A stretch of 64,000 nt of DNA, from the NCBI RefSeq assembly GCF_000735135.1, contig NZ_JPLZ01000007.1, positions 1 to 64,000 on the forward strand, written 5' to 3'. The translations under genes and the position numbers were made by a program. Below the pieces are notes generated by a model. That model searched no databases and was not told the origin of the DNA. It saw only the letters and a list, made by a program, of their open reading frames with translations. Numbering within the stretch: the first letter of the stretch is position 1; every line of letters begins with the position of its first letter. Source of the stretch: Chryseobacterium sp. FH1. Its GTDB lineage: Bacteria > Bacteroidota > Bacteroidia > Flavobacteriales > Weeksellaceae. This document shows, piece after piece, positions 1 through 7,501 of this stretch.

Positions 1-19
1 TCCTTTTGTACGAACAGCC

Positions 20-128
<109 letters not shown>

Positions 129-135
129 TTTTTTC

Positions 136-170
136 AAACGCTCATCATTCACTTGATGGGCGTTTTTTTT
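136..170 (+). terminator. Rho-independent terminator of the rRNA operon
   Basis: AAACGCTCATC (136-146) pairs with GATGGGCGTTT (155-165) around a short loop and is followed by a run of eight T. It lies about 10 nt after the 5S rRNA. Confidence 0.9.
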
Positions 171-200
171 GTGCATAGTCAAAAGTGATCAAATCGAATC

Positions 201-446
201 TTGATAAGATTTGAAAAATGTAAAGGAAACCTTGATCAGTTTGAGGAAACTGAAATCGCTACTTTTATGAAATTCTTTTGGTTCCTTGGATCTAATTATT
301 TTTCAGAACTTATTACCGAGATTTACGATCTGCTCAAAAATAAGGTAGATTTGTATCAGAACGTTTCAAATTTTAAGTGCTTCTTAAATCAAAAATATCA
401 TGGAATAGTTTATTTTCCAAAGTCAAAATCCATAGTTCTTGATTAG
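201..446 (+). CDS. Doubtful small hypothetical ORF (81 aa)
   Basis: This is an open frame in the spacer between the rRNA operon and rnpB. It can only start at TTG (201) or at an internal ATG at 267. No clear ribosome binding site is seen. The translation has a hydrophobic/aromatic stretch (MKFFWFLG) and a Lys-rich end, but I recognise no family. It could be a real small gene, a decayed remnant or chance. Confidence 0.25.
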   Translation: MIRFEKCKGNLDQFEETEIATFMKFFWFLGSNYFSELITEIYDLLKNKVDLYQNVSNFKCFLNQKYHGIVYFPKSKSIVLD

Positions 447-567
447 GTTGTCTTGCTTTATTCGAGTGTAATTAAAGAATGCTGATTTAGAATATTACCT
501 AGAGTATGTAGATATTTTCTTAAACGAAATGTTTAGTTGAAGAAAGATAGCTAATAGAAATAAAAAA

Positions 568-860
568 GAGAAGCGCTGTAAGCCGGATTCTGTCGAGACT
601 TGTTATTTATCTGCGCTCTATATTACTATAAAACTTTAGCTGCTTACCCCTCATCAATGCCCGAGCCGAACTTAACTGATGATATACTTAGCATTGCACC
701 GCATAGAGTTTACCTGGTTTCACTACAGCCGAACTGTACTTGCTTTCTGTTGCACTTGTCCTACTCTCACGAATGACGGATGTTATCCGCTATGTTGCCC
801 TATGGTGTCCGGACTTTCCTACCCAAAATGAATCTGGATCAACAAGTCACGCTTCTCTGA
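568..860 (-). ncRNA. rnpB: RNase P RNA, bacterial class A
   Basis: Catalytic RNA of ribonuclease P, which matures tRNA 5' ends. On the minus strand the molecule begins GAGAAGCGTGACTTG (858 downward) and ends with AGAATCCGGCTTACAGCGCTT (592-572), the classical 3' end. Inside it are the conserved GGAAAGTCCGGACACC (about 822-807) and GGTGCAATG-type P7/P11 region segments. The 5' and 3' ends pair through GAGAAGCG/CGCTTCTC. The length of about 293 nt is slightly short for class A, as seen in Bacteroidetes. Confidence 0.93.
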
Positions 861-916
861 GGTGCAAATGTACAAAATATTGTTTGAGTTTCTAATGGAA
901 TGTGAATGTTCTTCCT

Positions 917-1027
917 TGCGAAGCGCATCCCGGATGGAACGGCCTGTTTGAGCTCATCCTGAAAATAGCTTCGGAATTAGCTTTGGCTTTTCAGGATAGC
1001 GAGTAGTGAGAGCCGGTTAAGATGCCC
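917..1027. repeat. Intergenic hairpin repeat between rnpB and the sigma factor gene
   Basis: Nested dyad symmetry. An inner stem CCTGAAAA (958-965) pairs with TTTTCAGG (988-995) around a 22-nt loop, and outer GCATC (925-929) pairs with GATGC (1021-1025). It is more GC-rich than the surrounding DNA and has no coding frame. The architecture (conserved-looking arms around a central hairpin) resembles the elements at 4785 and 15961, but the sequence differs, so I treat it as a separate family seen once here. Confidence 0.5.
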
Positions 1028-1092
1028 AAATCTTTATCAAATCAATATTATCTTCTATTATTTTTAGTAAAATCCCTATCTTCGTTCGCGGA

Positions 1093-1587
1093 ATGGAGAA
1101 CAAACAGAGAGCTTTTTCTAAATTAATGAAGGACAACCAAGGACTTATCATCAAAGTCTCGCGCCTTTATACCCATTCTCTGGAGGATCAGGAAGATCTT
1201 TTTCAGGAGATCGTGTTACAACTTTGGAAATCGTACGACTCATTCCAAGGTAATTCTAAAATTTCGACGTGGATGTACCGTGTTGCTTTGAATACAGCGA
1301 TCACATTGTTCCGAAAGAAAACCAGACAACCTCAGACGGATGAACTTCAGGATTTCCACAGCAAAGATTTCCTTGAAGATAATGATGAAAAGCAACAGCA
1401 GATCTCATTGCTGTACAAAGTAATCAAACTTTTGCCTGACGTGGAAAGAGCCATCGTAATGATGTATCTGGATGATGAGCCTTACAAAGAAATTGCTGAA
1501 ACGCTCGGTATCACAGAAGTGAATGCTCGCGTGAAAATGAACAGACTTAAGAAAGTATTAAAAGAATTAATGATAAAGCATGCCTAA
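1093..1587 (+). CDS. ECF-family RNA polymerase sigma factor
   Basis: Alternative sigma factor of 164 aa, a usual length for the extracytoplasmic-function group. Sigma-2 region is about residues 10-75 (DLFQEIVLQLWKSYDSF, then STWMYRVALNTAI). Sigma-4 helix-turn-helix is about residues 105-155 (EIAETLGITEVNARVKMNRLKK). A TATCTTCG element at 1077-1084 is a plausible -7 box just upstream. Its stop overlaps the next gene by 8 bp, so the two are translationally linked. The membrane protein downstream probably sequesters or modulates this sigma factor. The target regulon is not visible. Confidence 0.92.
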   Translation: MENKQRAFSKLMKDNQGLIIKVSRLYTHSLEDQEDLFQEIVLQLWKSYDSFQGNSKISTWMYRVALNTAITLFRKKTRQPQTDELQDFHSKDFLEDNDEKQQQISLLYKVIKLLPDVERAIVMMYLDDEPYKEIAETLGITEVNARVKMNRLKKVLKELMIKHA

Positions 1588-2266
1588 CGAAGAAGATTTT
1601 GATATCGATTCTCTGAAGAAAACTTGGCAAGATCAAGAGATTGCTGATGGCTATGATCAAAGTGAAATCGAATCTATGCTTAATAGAAAATCGAGGAATT
1701 ATGTAAAATATATCCTTTGGATCAGTATTGCCGAATTTGTGATTTTTGGTTTTATTAATTTTTTGGCTTTGTTCTCAGCAGATTTCCATACTGATTTTAC
1801 AAGCATCTTGGACAAGCTTCATATCCGAGATCAAAGTGATGTTGAAATTTCATTAGACAGAATTTACTATTGGATGAAGATTTTCAGCTTGATCATCACT
1901 GGCGTTTTTGTTTGGATTTTCTATCGAAATTATAGAAAAATCAATGTGGAATCGAACCTTAAGAAATTTATAACGCACATCATTAGTTTCAAGAAGACGG
2001 TGAATTTGTTTATTTTCAGTAATATCTTTCTGCTGGTCTTGTTCATTGGCAGTTTTGCGAGTTTCCTAGCCATTACGATTAAAAAGCAGAATATTCATAT
2101 AGACAATCCAACATTTTGGGGATTGATCACTGGTGTTGTTTTCAGTTTATTGATCTGCATTATTTTGATCTTGCTGTATTACAAATTGGCCTACGGAATA
2201 TTACTGAGACGACTTTCCAAAAATCTCACCCAACTTGAACAAATCGATTCTGAGAAAGCTGAATAA
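1580..2266 (+). CDS. Four-TM membrane protein, probable partner of the ECF sigma factor
   Basis: 228 aa. An acidic soluble N-terminus of about 45 residues (EEDFDIDSLKKTWQDQEI) is followed by hydrophobic segments near 45-66, 95-116, 143-168 and 178-203. It starts inside the sigma gene (8-bp overlap), the arrangement typical of a sigma factor with its membrane-bound regulator in Bacteroidetes. I see no zinc-binding anti-sigma motif (HxxxCxxC) and recognise no named domain. Anti-sigma function is inferred from position and topology only. Confidence 0.8.
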   Translation: MPNEEDFDIDSLKKTWQDQEIADGYDQSEIESMLNRKSRNYVKYILWISIAEFVIFGFINFLALFSADFHTDFTSILDKLHIRDQSDVEISLDRIYYWMKIFSLIITGVFVWIFYRNYRKINVESNLKKFITHIISFKKTVNLFIFSNIFLLVLFIGSFASFLAITIKKQNIHIDNPTFWGLITGVVFSLLICIILILLYYKLAYGILLRRLSKNLTQLEQIDSEKAE

Positions 2267-2316
2267 ATGTCATACAATATTGATTATCATTAGACTGAGA
2301 TTTATAACATTTTCCT

Positions 2317-2324
2317 TATCTTTG
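2317..2324 (+). promoter_or_regulatory. Probable -7 promoter element for nusB operon
   Basis: TATCTTTG matches the Bacteroidetes housekeeping -7 consensus TAnnTTTG and lies 21 nt before the nusB ATG. No good TTG -33 element is seen at the expected spacing. Confidence 0.5.
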
Positions 2325-2345
2325 CACCCATAAAAGATCTTTGAA

Positions 2346-3251
2346 ATGCTGGGAAGAAGACAAATCCGTGAAAAAGTTGTAGAATCGCTATATGCTTACT
2401 ATCAAAACCCGATTAGGTTTGAAGTTGTTGAGAAAAATATGTTCTCAGAAATCAACAAAATCTACAATCTGTACATCTACACGCTCAACTTTATGGTGGG
2501 TTTGAAGAGTTTGACAGAGGATCAGATAGAAATTGGGAAAAACAAATACATCAAAACCACGGAGAACGAAAATCCAAATCAAAAATTAGTTAGAAATCAA
2601 ATTCTGATTCAATTAGAGGATAACGAAGAGAGAAGAAGTTTCTCTAGCAGGCACAAGGATCTTATATGGGATTCCAATGATCCTATTTTGGTAAAGACAT
2701 TTCAACGCATCAAAGCAGGGAAACGATACCAAGACTATATGGAAGATAGTGAGATCTCTTTCGAAGACGATCAAAAATTCATCGGAAAGCTTTTCTTGAG
2801 ATATGTTGCAGAGAATAGTGATCTGCACGACAGATTCGAAGAAAAAGAAATGTCTTGGGCAGATGATCTGCACATCTCCAACTCTATGATTCAGAAGACC
2901 ATTGGTTTTATGAAGCAAGACGAGCCTTCTCACACACTTATCAAAATGCTGAAGGATGACGAAGACGAGGAATTTGCAAGAAGACTTCTAAGAGCTTCTC
3001 TGAACAATTGGGAAGAATCGGAGAAAAAATTGCAGGAACGTTTGGTGAATTGGGAATTGGACAGGATTTCTCTTTTAGACAGAATCGTCCTCATCGCAGC
3101 CATTACGGAACTTGACAATTTCCCGTTGACAGCTTCCAGAATTATCATCAATGAATACATCGATATTTCTAAAGTTTACGGAACCGAAAAATCCAATATC
3201 TTTATCAACGGCGTTCTGGACAAGTATACAAAAGATACAAACCGAGTATAA
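2346..3251 (+). CDS. nusB: Transcription antitermination factor NusB (long form)
   Basis: RNA-binding factor that, with NusE/S10, binds boxA in rRNA transcripts and promotes antitermination. At 301 aa it is about twice the usual 140 aa. The NusB helical fold maps to about residues 160-300, ending in NWELDRISLLDRIVLIAAITEL and INEYIDISKVYGTEKSNIFINGVLD. The N-terminal half begins LGRRQIREKVVESLYAYYQ, itself NusB-like, so an extended or duplicated fold is possible. It heads a run with DUF1573 and yajC; gaps are 23 and 9 bp. Confidence 0.93.
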   Translation: MLGRRQIREKVVESLYAYYQNPIRFEVVEKNMFSEINKIYNLYIYTLNFMVGLKSLTEDQIEIGKNKYIKTTENENPNQKLVRNQILIQLEDNEERRSFSSRHKDLIWDSNDPILVKTFQRIKAGKRYQDYMEDSEISFEDDQKFIGKLFLRYVAENSDLHDRFEEKEMSWADDLHISNSMIQKTIGFMKQDEPSHTLIKMLKDDEDEEFARRLLRASLNNWEESEKKLQERLVNWELDRISLLDRIVLIAAITELDNFPLTASRIIINEYIDISKVYGTEKSNIFINGVLDKYTKDTNRV

Positions 3252-3274
3252 TTTCAAATAAATAATATTTACAT

Positions 3275-3781
3275 ATGAAATCAATCAAAATATTAGCAGT
3301 TGCGGCACTTTGCACATTCGCTTTGTCTTGTAACAAAAAAGAGGAAACTTCATCAAATCACGTTCCGGGCGTTGATTATGATTCTGCGACAACTGTTGTA
3401 GGTGCACTTTCTCAAGAAGCTGTAAATCCAGATGATGCAGCATTGGTAAAAGAAGCGCAAAGCAAACCTTTGACAACTATAGCATTCAGCGAAACAGACC
3501 ATAACTTTGGAGAGATCAAAAAAGGTGAAAAAGTGGAGCACATCTATGAAGTGACGAACACAGGAACCAATCCTTTGATCATTTCCAACGTAAAACCTGG
3601 ATGTGGATGTACAGTACCAGATTACACCAAAGAGCCAATCTTACCTGGTAAAAAAGGAAAGATCACCCTTCACTTCGATTCTACGAACTTTGACGGAGCA
3701 GTAAGCAAAGCTGCTGATGTTTTCGTTAACGTGGAAAAAGCGCCAGTTAGATTAACTTTCGCAGCAAATATTACTCAATAA
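3275..3781 (+). CDS. DUF1573-family lipoprotein
   Basis: 168 aa with a lipoprotein signal (MKSIKILAVAALCTFALSC, lipobox cysteine at 19), so it should be anchored in the envelope. Residues 70-165 form the Ig-like DUF1573 domain: HNFGEIKKGEKVEHIYEVTNTG, then the conserved KPGCGCTVP. The family is abundant in Bacteroidetes and its function is not established. It lies between nusB and yajC on the same strand with short gaps. Confidence 0.9.
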   Translation: MKSIKILAVAALCTFALSCNKKEETSSNHVPGVDYDSATTVVGALSQEAVNPDDAALVKEAQSKPLTTIAFSETDHNFGEIKKGEKVEHIYEVTNTGTNPLIISNVKPGCGCTVPDYTKEPILPGKKGKITLHFDSTNFDGAVSKAADVFVNVEKAPVRLTFAANITQ

Positions 3782-3790
3782 TATAAAATT

Positions 3791-4123
3791 ATGCTAACAA
3801 TATTTTTACAAGCCGCAGCGCCTCAACAATCTATGATGCCGACAATGATTATGATCGGTTTGATGGTCGTGGGATTTTATTTCCTAATGATCCGTCCACA
3901 GATGAAGAAGCAGAAGCAGGAAAAGAATTTCCAAGAATCGCTAAAGCCAGGTGCAAAAGTGATCACCACTTCTGGGATGCACGGAACTATTTTTTCTATT
4001 AGTGATGATGGCGTAGTTCTGGAAACGCTTAGCGGAAAATTGAAGTTCGAGAAAGCAGCGATTTCAAAAGACTTTACCGCAGCAAGATTCCCGGAAACTT
4101 TCGGAGAGGTTAAAAAGAAATAA
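3791..4123 (+). CDS. yajC: Preprotein translocase subunit YajC
   Basis: 110 aa accessory subunit of the SecDF-YajC complex in the inner membrane. A single TM helix (about residues 18-36, MIMIGLMVVGFYFLMIRP) is followed by the conserved cytoplasmic stretch RPQMKKQKQEKNF, then GAKVITTSGMHGTI. It is the last gene of the nusB cluster and is followed by a bidirectional terminator. Confidence 0.95.
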   Translation: MLTIFLQAAAPQQSMMPTMIMIGLMVVGFYFLMIRPQMKKQKQEKNFQESLKPGAKVITTSGMHGTIFSISDDGVVLETLSGKLKFEKAAISKDFTAARFPETFGEVKKK

Positions 4124-4140
4124 TTAAGTTTATTAAATAC

Positions 4141-4177
4141 AAAAAGGCGCAGAATTCAATATTCTGCGCCTTTTTTA
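4141..4177. terminator. Bidirectional terminator between yajC and the TlpA-like gene
   Basis: Perfect 11-bp stem AGGCGCAGAAT (4145-4155) / ATTCTGCGCCT (4161-4171), with A5 before and T6 after, serving the converging genes. Confidence 0.9.
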
Positions 4178-4206
4178 TGGTCTATATTTTCTAAGCAAAA
4201 AGCCAA

Positions 4207-4764
4207 TTACTTTGTAACGTTGTCGATAAACTCCAAGATCGAATCCTTGCTCCAATCCATCGAGCTATCTTCCTTTTTCAAGATCCTCCCATCTTTCCCA
4301 ATCAAATAAGTGGTAGGAAATGCAGAAGGCAAAATTTTCGGATCCAAAGGACTTTCCGCAATATAAACCGGAACCGTGTAATTATTTTCCTTCAAGAATT
4401 TTTTCACATCTTCCTCTTTGTCCTGCATCGCGATCAGCGCAAATTCCACTTTGTCTTTTTTCAAATCGTAAAGTTTTTGGATTGTCGGCCATTCCGTTCT
4501 GCAAGGCGGACACCAAGTTCCCCAAAAATTGAGCAACAAAACTTTCCCGCGCAGGCTTTTCAGATTCGTGCTCGTCGTGTTGATACCTTTCAAATCGATA
4601 TTCAAAACATCGTCAGAAAGCATCGTCTCATTGTTGACTTTCTCCACAGTCGGGCTCATCGCCATTTGTTCCGTCACAAAATCCCGGACCGGTTTTATCA
4701 ACATCACAGCCAACAAAACAATCAGCAAAACGAAGTAGACAATATTTTTTTTAAGAAAATTCAT
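4207..4764 (-). CDS. TlpA-like membrane-anchored thiol:disulfide thioredoxin
   Basis: 185 aa from ATG at 4764 (MNFLKKNIVYFVLLIVLLAV). The N-terminal TM anchor spans about residues 6-22. The thioredoxin fold follows, with active site WGTWCPPCRTEWP near residue 85 and a cis-Pro segment at AFPTTYLIGKDG. It probably reduces disulfides in periplasmic proteins or apocytochromes, as TlpA/ResA proteins do. The frame stays open upstream to 4869, but that extension lies in a dispersed repeat (4785-4911) and is not protein-like, so I place the start at 4764. Confidence 0.9.
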   Translation of the reverse strand: MNFLKKNIVYFVLLIVLLAVMLIKPVRDFVTEQMAMSPTVEKVNNETMLSDDVLNIDLKGINTTSTNLKSLRGKVLLLNFWGTWCPPCRTEWPTIQKLYDLKKDKVEFALIAMQDKEEDVKKFLKENNYTVPVYIAESPLDPKILPSAFPTTYLIGKDGRILKKEDSSMDWSKDSILEFIDNVTK

Positions 4765-4784
4765 AACAGCAATTTTAAAAATTT

Positions 4785-4911
4785 GGGCGTATCCCTCGCC
4801 AGCACAAAGGCCAACACCCCGGGTCGGGCTATCCACTACTATCTTCTGCTTGCCTGGCAAGGCAAGCAAAAGGATATCCGTTTCTATCCCTTACGCAGGA
4901 TTCGTCTTCAA
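4785..4911. repeat. Dispersed intergenic repeat, family A, copy 1
   Basis: Shares with the reverse complement of 15961-16100 the blocks GGGCGTRTCCCTCGCCA, CGGGYCGGGCTATCC, TACTATCTT, AAAGGATATCC and CTATCCCTYACGC in the same order. The centre differs: here it is a perfect hairpin TGCTTGCC-TGGCAA-GGCAAGCA (4848-4869). The block lies just upstream of the TlpA-like gene and creates a spurious N-terminal extension of its frame. Confidence 0.8.
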
Positions 4912-4919
4912 TAGAACAT

Positions 4920-5486
4920 TTACAACAAGTTGAGAAGTTCCTCTATCGTATCGAAACCTCTGTTTTTTGCATAGTAAGTTTGAAGTTCAACATAGAATTG
5001 GTCTCTCGTAAATTCCTCCGGATTCGCTTTGTGCTTTTCCAAAAGTTCGGTGCCGTGTTGTGGTCTCGGTCCCCAATGCGCAATCTCGTTGAAGTTCTCA
5101 TCAAGGAAAATCACGATCGGAATCGACTTTCCGCCGTTTACCAAATAATCATCAATCAAACTTGGTTCCTGATCACGATAAGAAATTCTGATTTCAAATT
5201 GTTCAAAAAACTTCACAACCACAGGCAAAACCTGACTCGCATCGCCACACCAAGCCTCAGAGATAATCAATATTTTCCCATTGAAATTCTTGTTTGCCAA
5301 AGTAGCCACCTGCTCAGAGTTTGGAAGATATTTTTCCCACATTCTGTTCATTCTTTGGATTCCCAATCTGTAATATTCCGCATATTCTGCTTCTTGAGAA
5401 TTCTTTGGATTTCCCAGTCTTTCTCCTGCATTGGTAAGATATTCGGTGTAGGAAACGGCGTTGTCCCAAAATGATTTGATGTCCAT
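4920..5486 (-). CDS. Thioredoxin-family protein with a CxxA active site
   Basis: 188 aa, no signal peptide, presumably cytoplasmic. A helical N-terminal region (about 1-60) precedes a thioredoxin fold: FNGKILIISEAWCGDASQVLPV, then cis-Pro GGKSIPIVIFLD. The active-site motif is WCGDA, so only the first cysteine is kept, as in many Bacteroidetes/Bacillus members of this subgroup. Disulfide exchange would need an outside resolving thiol. The start codon overlaps the aroC stop (TAATG at 5484-5488), indicating co-translation with aroC. Confidence 0.85.
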   Translation of the reverse strand: MDIKSFWDNAVSYTEYLTNAGERLGNPKNSQEAEYAEYYRLGIQRMNRMWEKYLPNSEQVATLANKNFNGKILIISEAWCGDASQVLPVVVKFFEQFEIRISYRDQEPSLIDDYLVNGGKSIPIVIFLDENFNEIAHWGPRPQHGTELLEKHKANPEEFTRDQFYVELQTYYAKNRGFDTIEELLNLL

Positions 5487-6547
5487 TATATTTTTCTGGT
5501 TTTATTAATTAAATACATATCTGCCAACACAAACGAGGCAAGACTTTCCACGATCGGGACAGCTCTCGGGACCACGCAAGGGTCGTGTCTTCCTTTGCCT
5601 TCTACGGTCACAGATTCGCCATCTTTGTTGATGCTTTCCTGCGGACGAAGAATCGTAGCCACAGGTTTGAAAGCCACTCTGAAGTAGATATCCATTCCAT
5701 TCGAAATTCCACCTTGGATTCCGCCAGAAAGATTGGATTGCGTTGTTCCATCTTCATTGAAAAGGTCGTTGTGTTCGCTTCCCGTCATCTTCGTACCACA
5801 AAATCCACTGCCATATTCAAAGCCTTTGCAAGCGTTGATGTTCAGCATTGCTTTTCCAAGTTCCGCGTGTAGTTTATTGAAAATCGGCTCGCCCAATCCA
5901 ACCGGAGCATTTTTGATGACACAAGTTACCGTTCCGCCAATCGTATTGCCTTCTTTCTTAATTTCCTTGATTCTCTCAATCATTTTCTCCGCTGTTTCCT
6001 CATCGGGACAACGAACGATGTTGTTTTCGGTTTTAGAAAAATCCAAATCCTGATAAGGTTTCTCACAGAATATTTCGCCTACAGAAGAAACGTAAGCATT
6101 GATTTCAATCTCTGGAAGAAGTTGTTTGGCTAATGCGCCCGCAACCACCCAATTCAAAGTTTCACGAGCGGAAGATTTTCCGCCACCACGATAATCTCGG
6201 ATGCCATATTTTTGGTCATAAGTATAATCGGCGTGACTCGGGCGATAAGCTTGAGCGATATGGTCGTAATCTTTGGAACGTTGGTTTTCATTTTCTACGA
6301 TGAAACCGATGGGCGTTCCAGTCGATTTTCCATCAAAAATTCCGGATAAAAATCGAACTTTATCGCCTTCTTTTCTTTGTGTTACAATAGCAGATTGTCC
6401 TGGTTTTCTGCGGTCAAGCTCAAGTTGAACTTTCTCGATATCGATTTCCAGACCAGCTGGAAAATTGGTGATAATTCCGCCGTAAGCTTCTCCGTGACTT
6501 TCGCCGAACGAAGAAAGCGTCAAAAAGTTTCCTAAAACATTAAACAT
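5486..6547 (-). CDS. aroC: Chorismate synthase
   Basis: 353 aa. Last step of the shikimate pathway: EPSP to chorismate, using reduced FMN. Signatures seen: [18 protein letters not shown] at the N-terminus, [39 protein letters not shown] and [16 protein letters not shown]. The length matches the family. It is first in a two-gene minus-strand unit with the thioredoxin-like gene. Its leader contains a TCTA-rich tract (6558-6587) found upstream of three other genes in this window. Confidence 0.97.
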   Translation of the reverse strand: MFNVLGNFLTLSSFGESHGEAYGGIITNFPAGLEIDIEKVQLELDRRKPGQSAIVTQRKEGDKVRFLSGIFDGKSTGTPIGFIVENENQRSKDYDHIAQAYRPSHADYTYDQKYGIRDYRGGGKSSARETLNWVVAGALAKQLLPEIEINAYVSSVGEIFCEKPYQDLDFSKTENNIVRCPDEETAEKMIERIKEIKKEGNTIGGTVTCVIKNAPVGLGEPIFNKLHAELGKAMLNINACKGFEYGSGFCGTKMTGSEHNDLFNEDGTTQSNLSGGIQGGISNGMDIYFRVAFKPVATILRPQESINKDGESVTVEGKGRHDPCVVPRAVPIVESLASFVLADMYLINKTRKI

Positions 6548-6557
6548 AAATGAAAAA

Positions 6558-6690
6558 TTAGATAATAGACTGATAGATGATAGATTATTTTTTAGACTAA
6601 CAACTACCGTTACAAATTTACTGATTAAAAACTTATTTTTGAATAAATTGCTAGTCTATTATCCATCTGTCTATTATCTGAAAATCTATC
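6558..6690. repeat. Inverted pair of TCTA-rich tracts between aroC and the SDR gene
   Basis: The block AGATAATAGACTGATAGATG (6560-6579) reappears inverted at about 6662-6680, read on the minus strand as CAGATAATAGACAGATGGAT. Because the flanking genes are divergent, both copies have the same orientation relative to the gene they precede (TCTATTATCT reading toward the start). The 70 bp between them is AT-rich with no recognised gene. Confidence 0.65.
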
Positions 6691-6698
6691 TTTACAAA

Positions 6699-7427
6699 AT
6701 GAATTCTAATAAAACAGTCTTGATTCTCGGTGCCAATTCTGATGTGGCGAAACAATGTATTTTGCAATACTTGGCAAAAGGCTTTTCCATCATTGCATCT
6801 TCCAGAAACTTCCAGTCTTTGGAAAATTTCACCAATGAAAATCAATTAGACGAATCAAAAATTGAAATCAAGTATTTTGATGCTACAGATTTTTCTTCTC
6901 ATCAAAAATTTTATGATGAATTATCCATCAAACCAAATATCGTGGTTTACTCAGCAGGTTTTTTAGTGGAGAATCAAAAAGCTTTGAGGGATTTTTTTGG
7001 AACTTTTGAAATGATGAAAACCAATTACATCGGCGCAGTTTCTATTCTGAATATTATTTCAACGGATATTAGTAATAAAAATTTGGAAAGAATCATCGGA
7101 CTTTCCTCGCTTTCCGGAGTTCGTGGACGGAAAAGTAACTTCGTTTATGGAAGTACGAAATCTGCCTTCACACAATATTTAGCCGGACTTCGACAGGAAT
7201 TGAATTCGAGAAAAATCACAGTGAATGTTCTGGTGAGCGGTTATATCAATACTAAAATCAATGCTGGATTGGATTTGAACAAATCGTTATTAATGGAGCC
7301 TGATTATGTGGCCAAACATATCGTGAATGCTGGAAATTCTTTCACCATCGTTCCCAATTGGAAATGGAAAATTATCTATTGGATTTTGAAATTGTCGCCA
7401 GAGTTTTTAGTCGCGAAGTTGCCCTAG
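6699..7427 (+). CDS. Short-chain dehydrogenase/reductase
   Basis: 242 aa from ATG at 6699; an earlier in-frame TTG (6639) lies in the repeat tract and is unlikely. Rossmann fold with the nucleotide-binding stretch LILGANSDVAKQ (a variant of TGxxxGxG), NYIGAVSILN, catalytic Ser in GLSSLSG, and the YxxxK pair in VYGSTKSAF. A hydrophobic C-terminus (WKWKIIYWILKLSPEFLVAKL) suggests membrane association, as in DprE2-like or lipid-acting SDRs. The substrate cannot be read from the sequence. Confidence 0.88.
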   Translation: MNSNKTVLILGANSDVAKQCILQYLAKGFSIIASSRNFQSLENFTNENQLDESKIEIKYFDATDFSSHQKFYDELSIKPNIVVYSAGFLVENQKALRDFFGTFEMMKTNYIGAVSILNIISTDISNKNLERIIGLSSLSGVRGRKSNFVYGSTKSAFTQYLAGLRQELNSRKITVNVLVSGYINTKINAGLDLNKSLLMEPDYVAKHIVNAGNSFTIVPNWKWKIIYWILKLSPEFLVAKLP

Positions 7428-7451
7428 AATTGAAATTTTAACTCATACTTG

Positions 7452-7483
7452 TTTGGTATGAAATTAATTTATCTCTACTTTTG
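7452..7483 (+). promoter_or_regulatory. Promoter of the cupin-like gene
   Basis: TTTG (7452-7455), 20-bp spacer, TACTTTTG (7476-7483): both elements of the Bacteroidetes housekeeping promoter. It fixes the downstream start at ATG 7502, because the alternative TTG at 7481 would overlap the -7 box. Confidence 0.7.
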
Positions 7484-7501
7484 TTTCTTCAATCATCTAT
7501 T

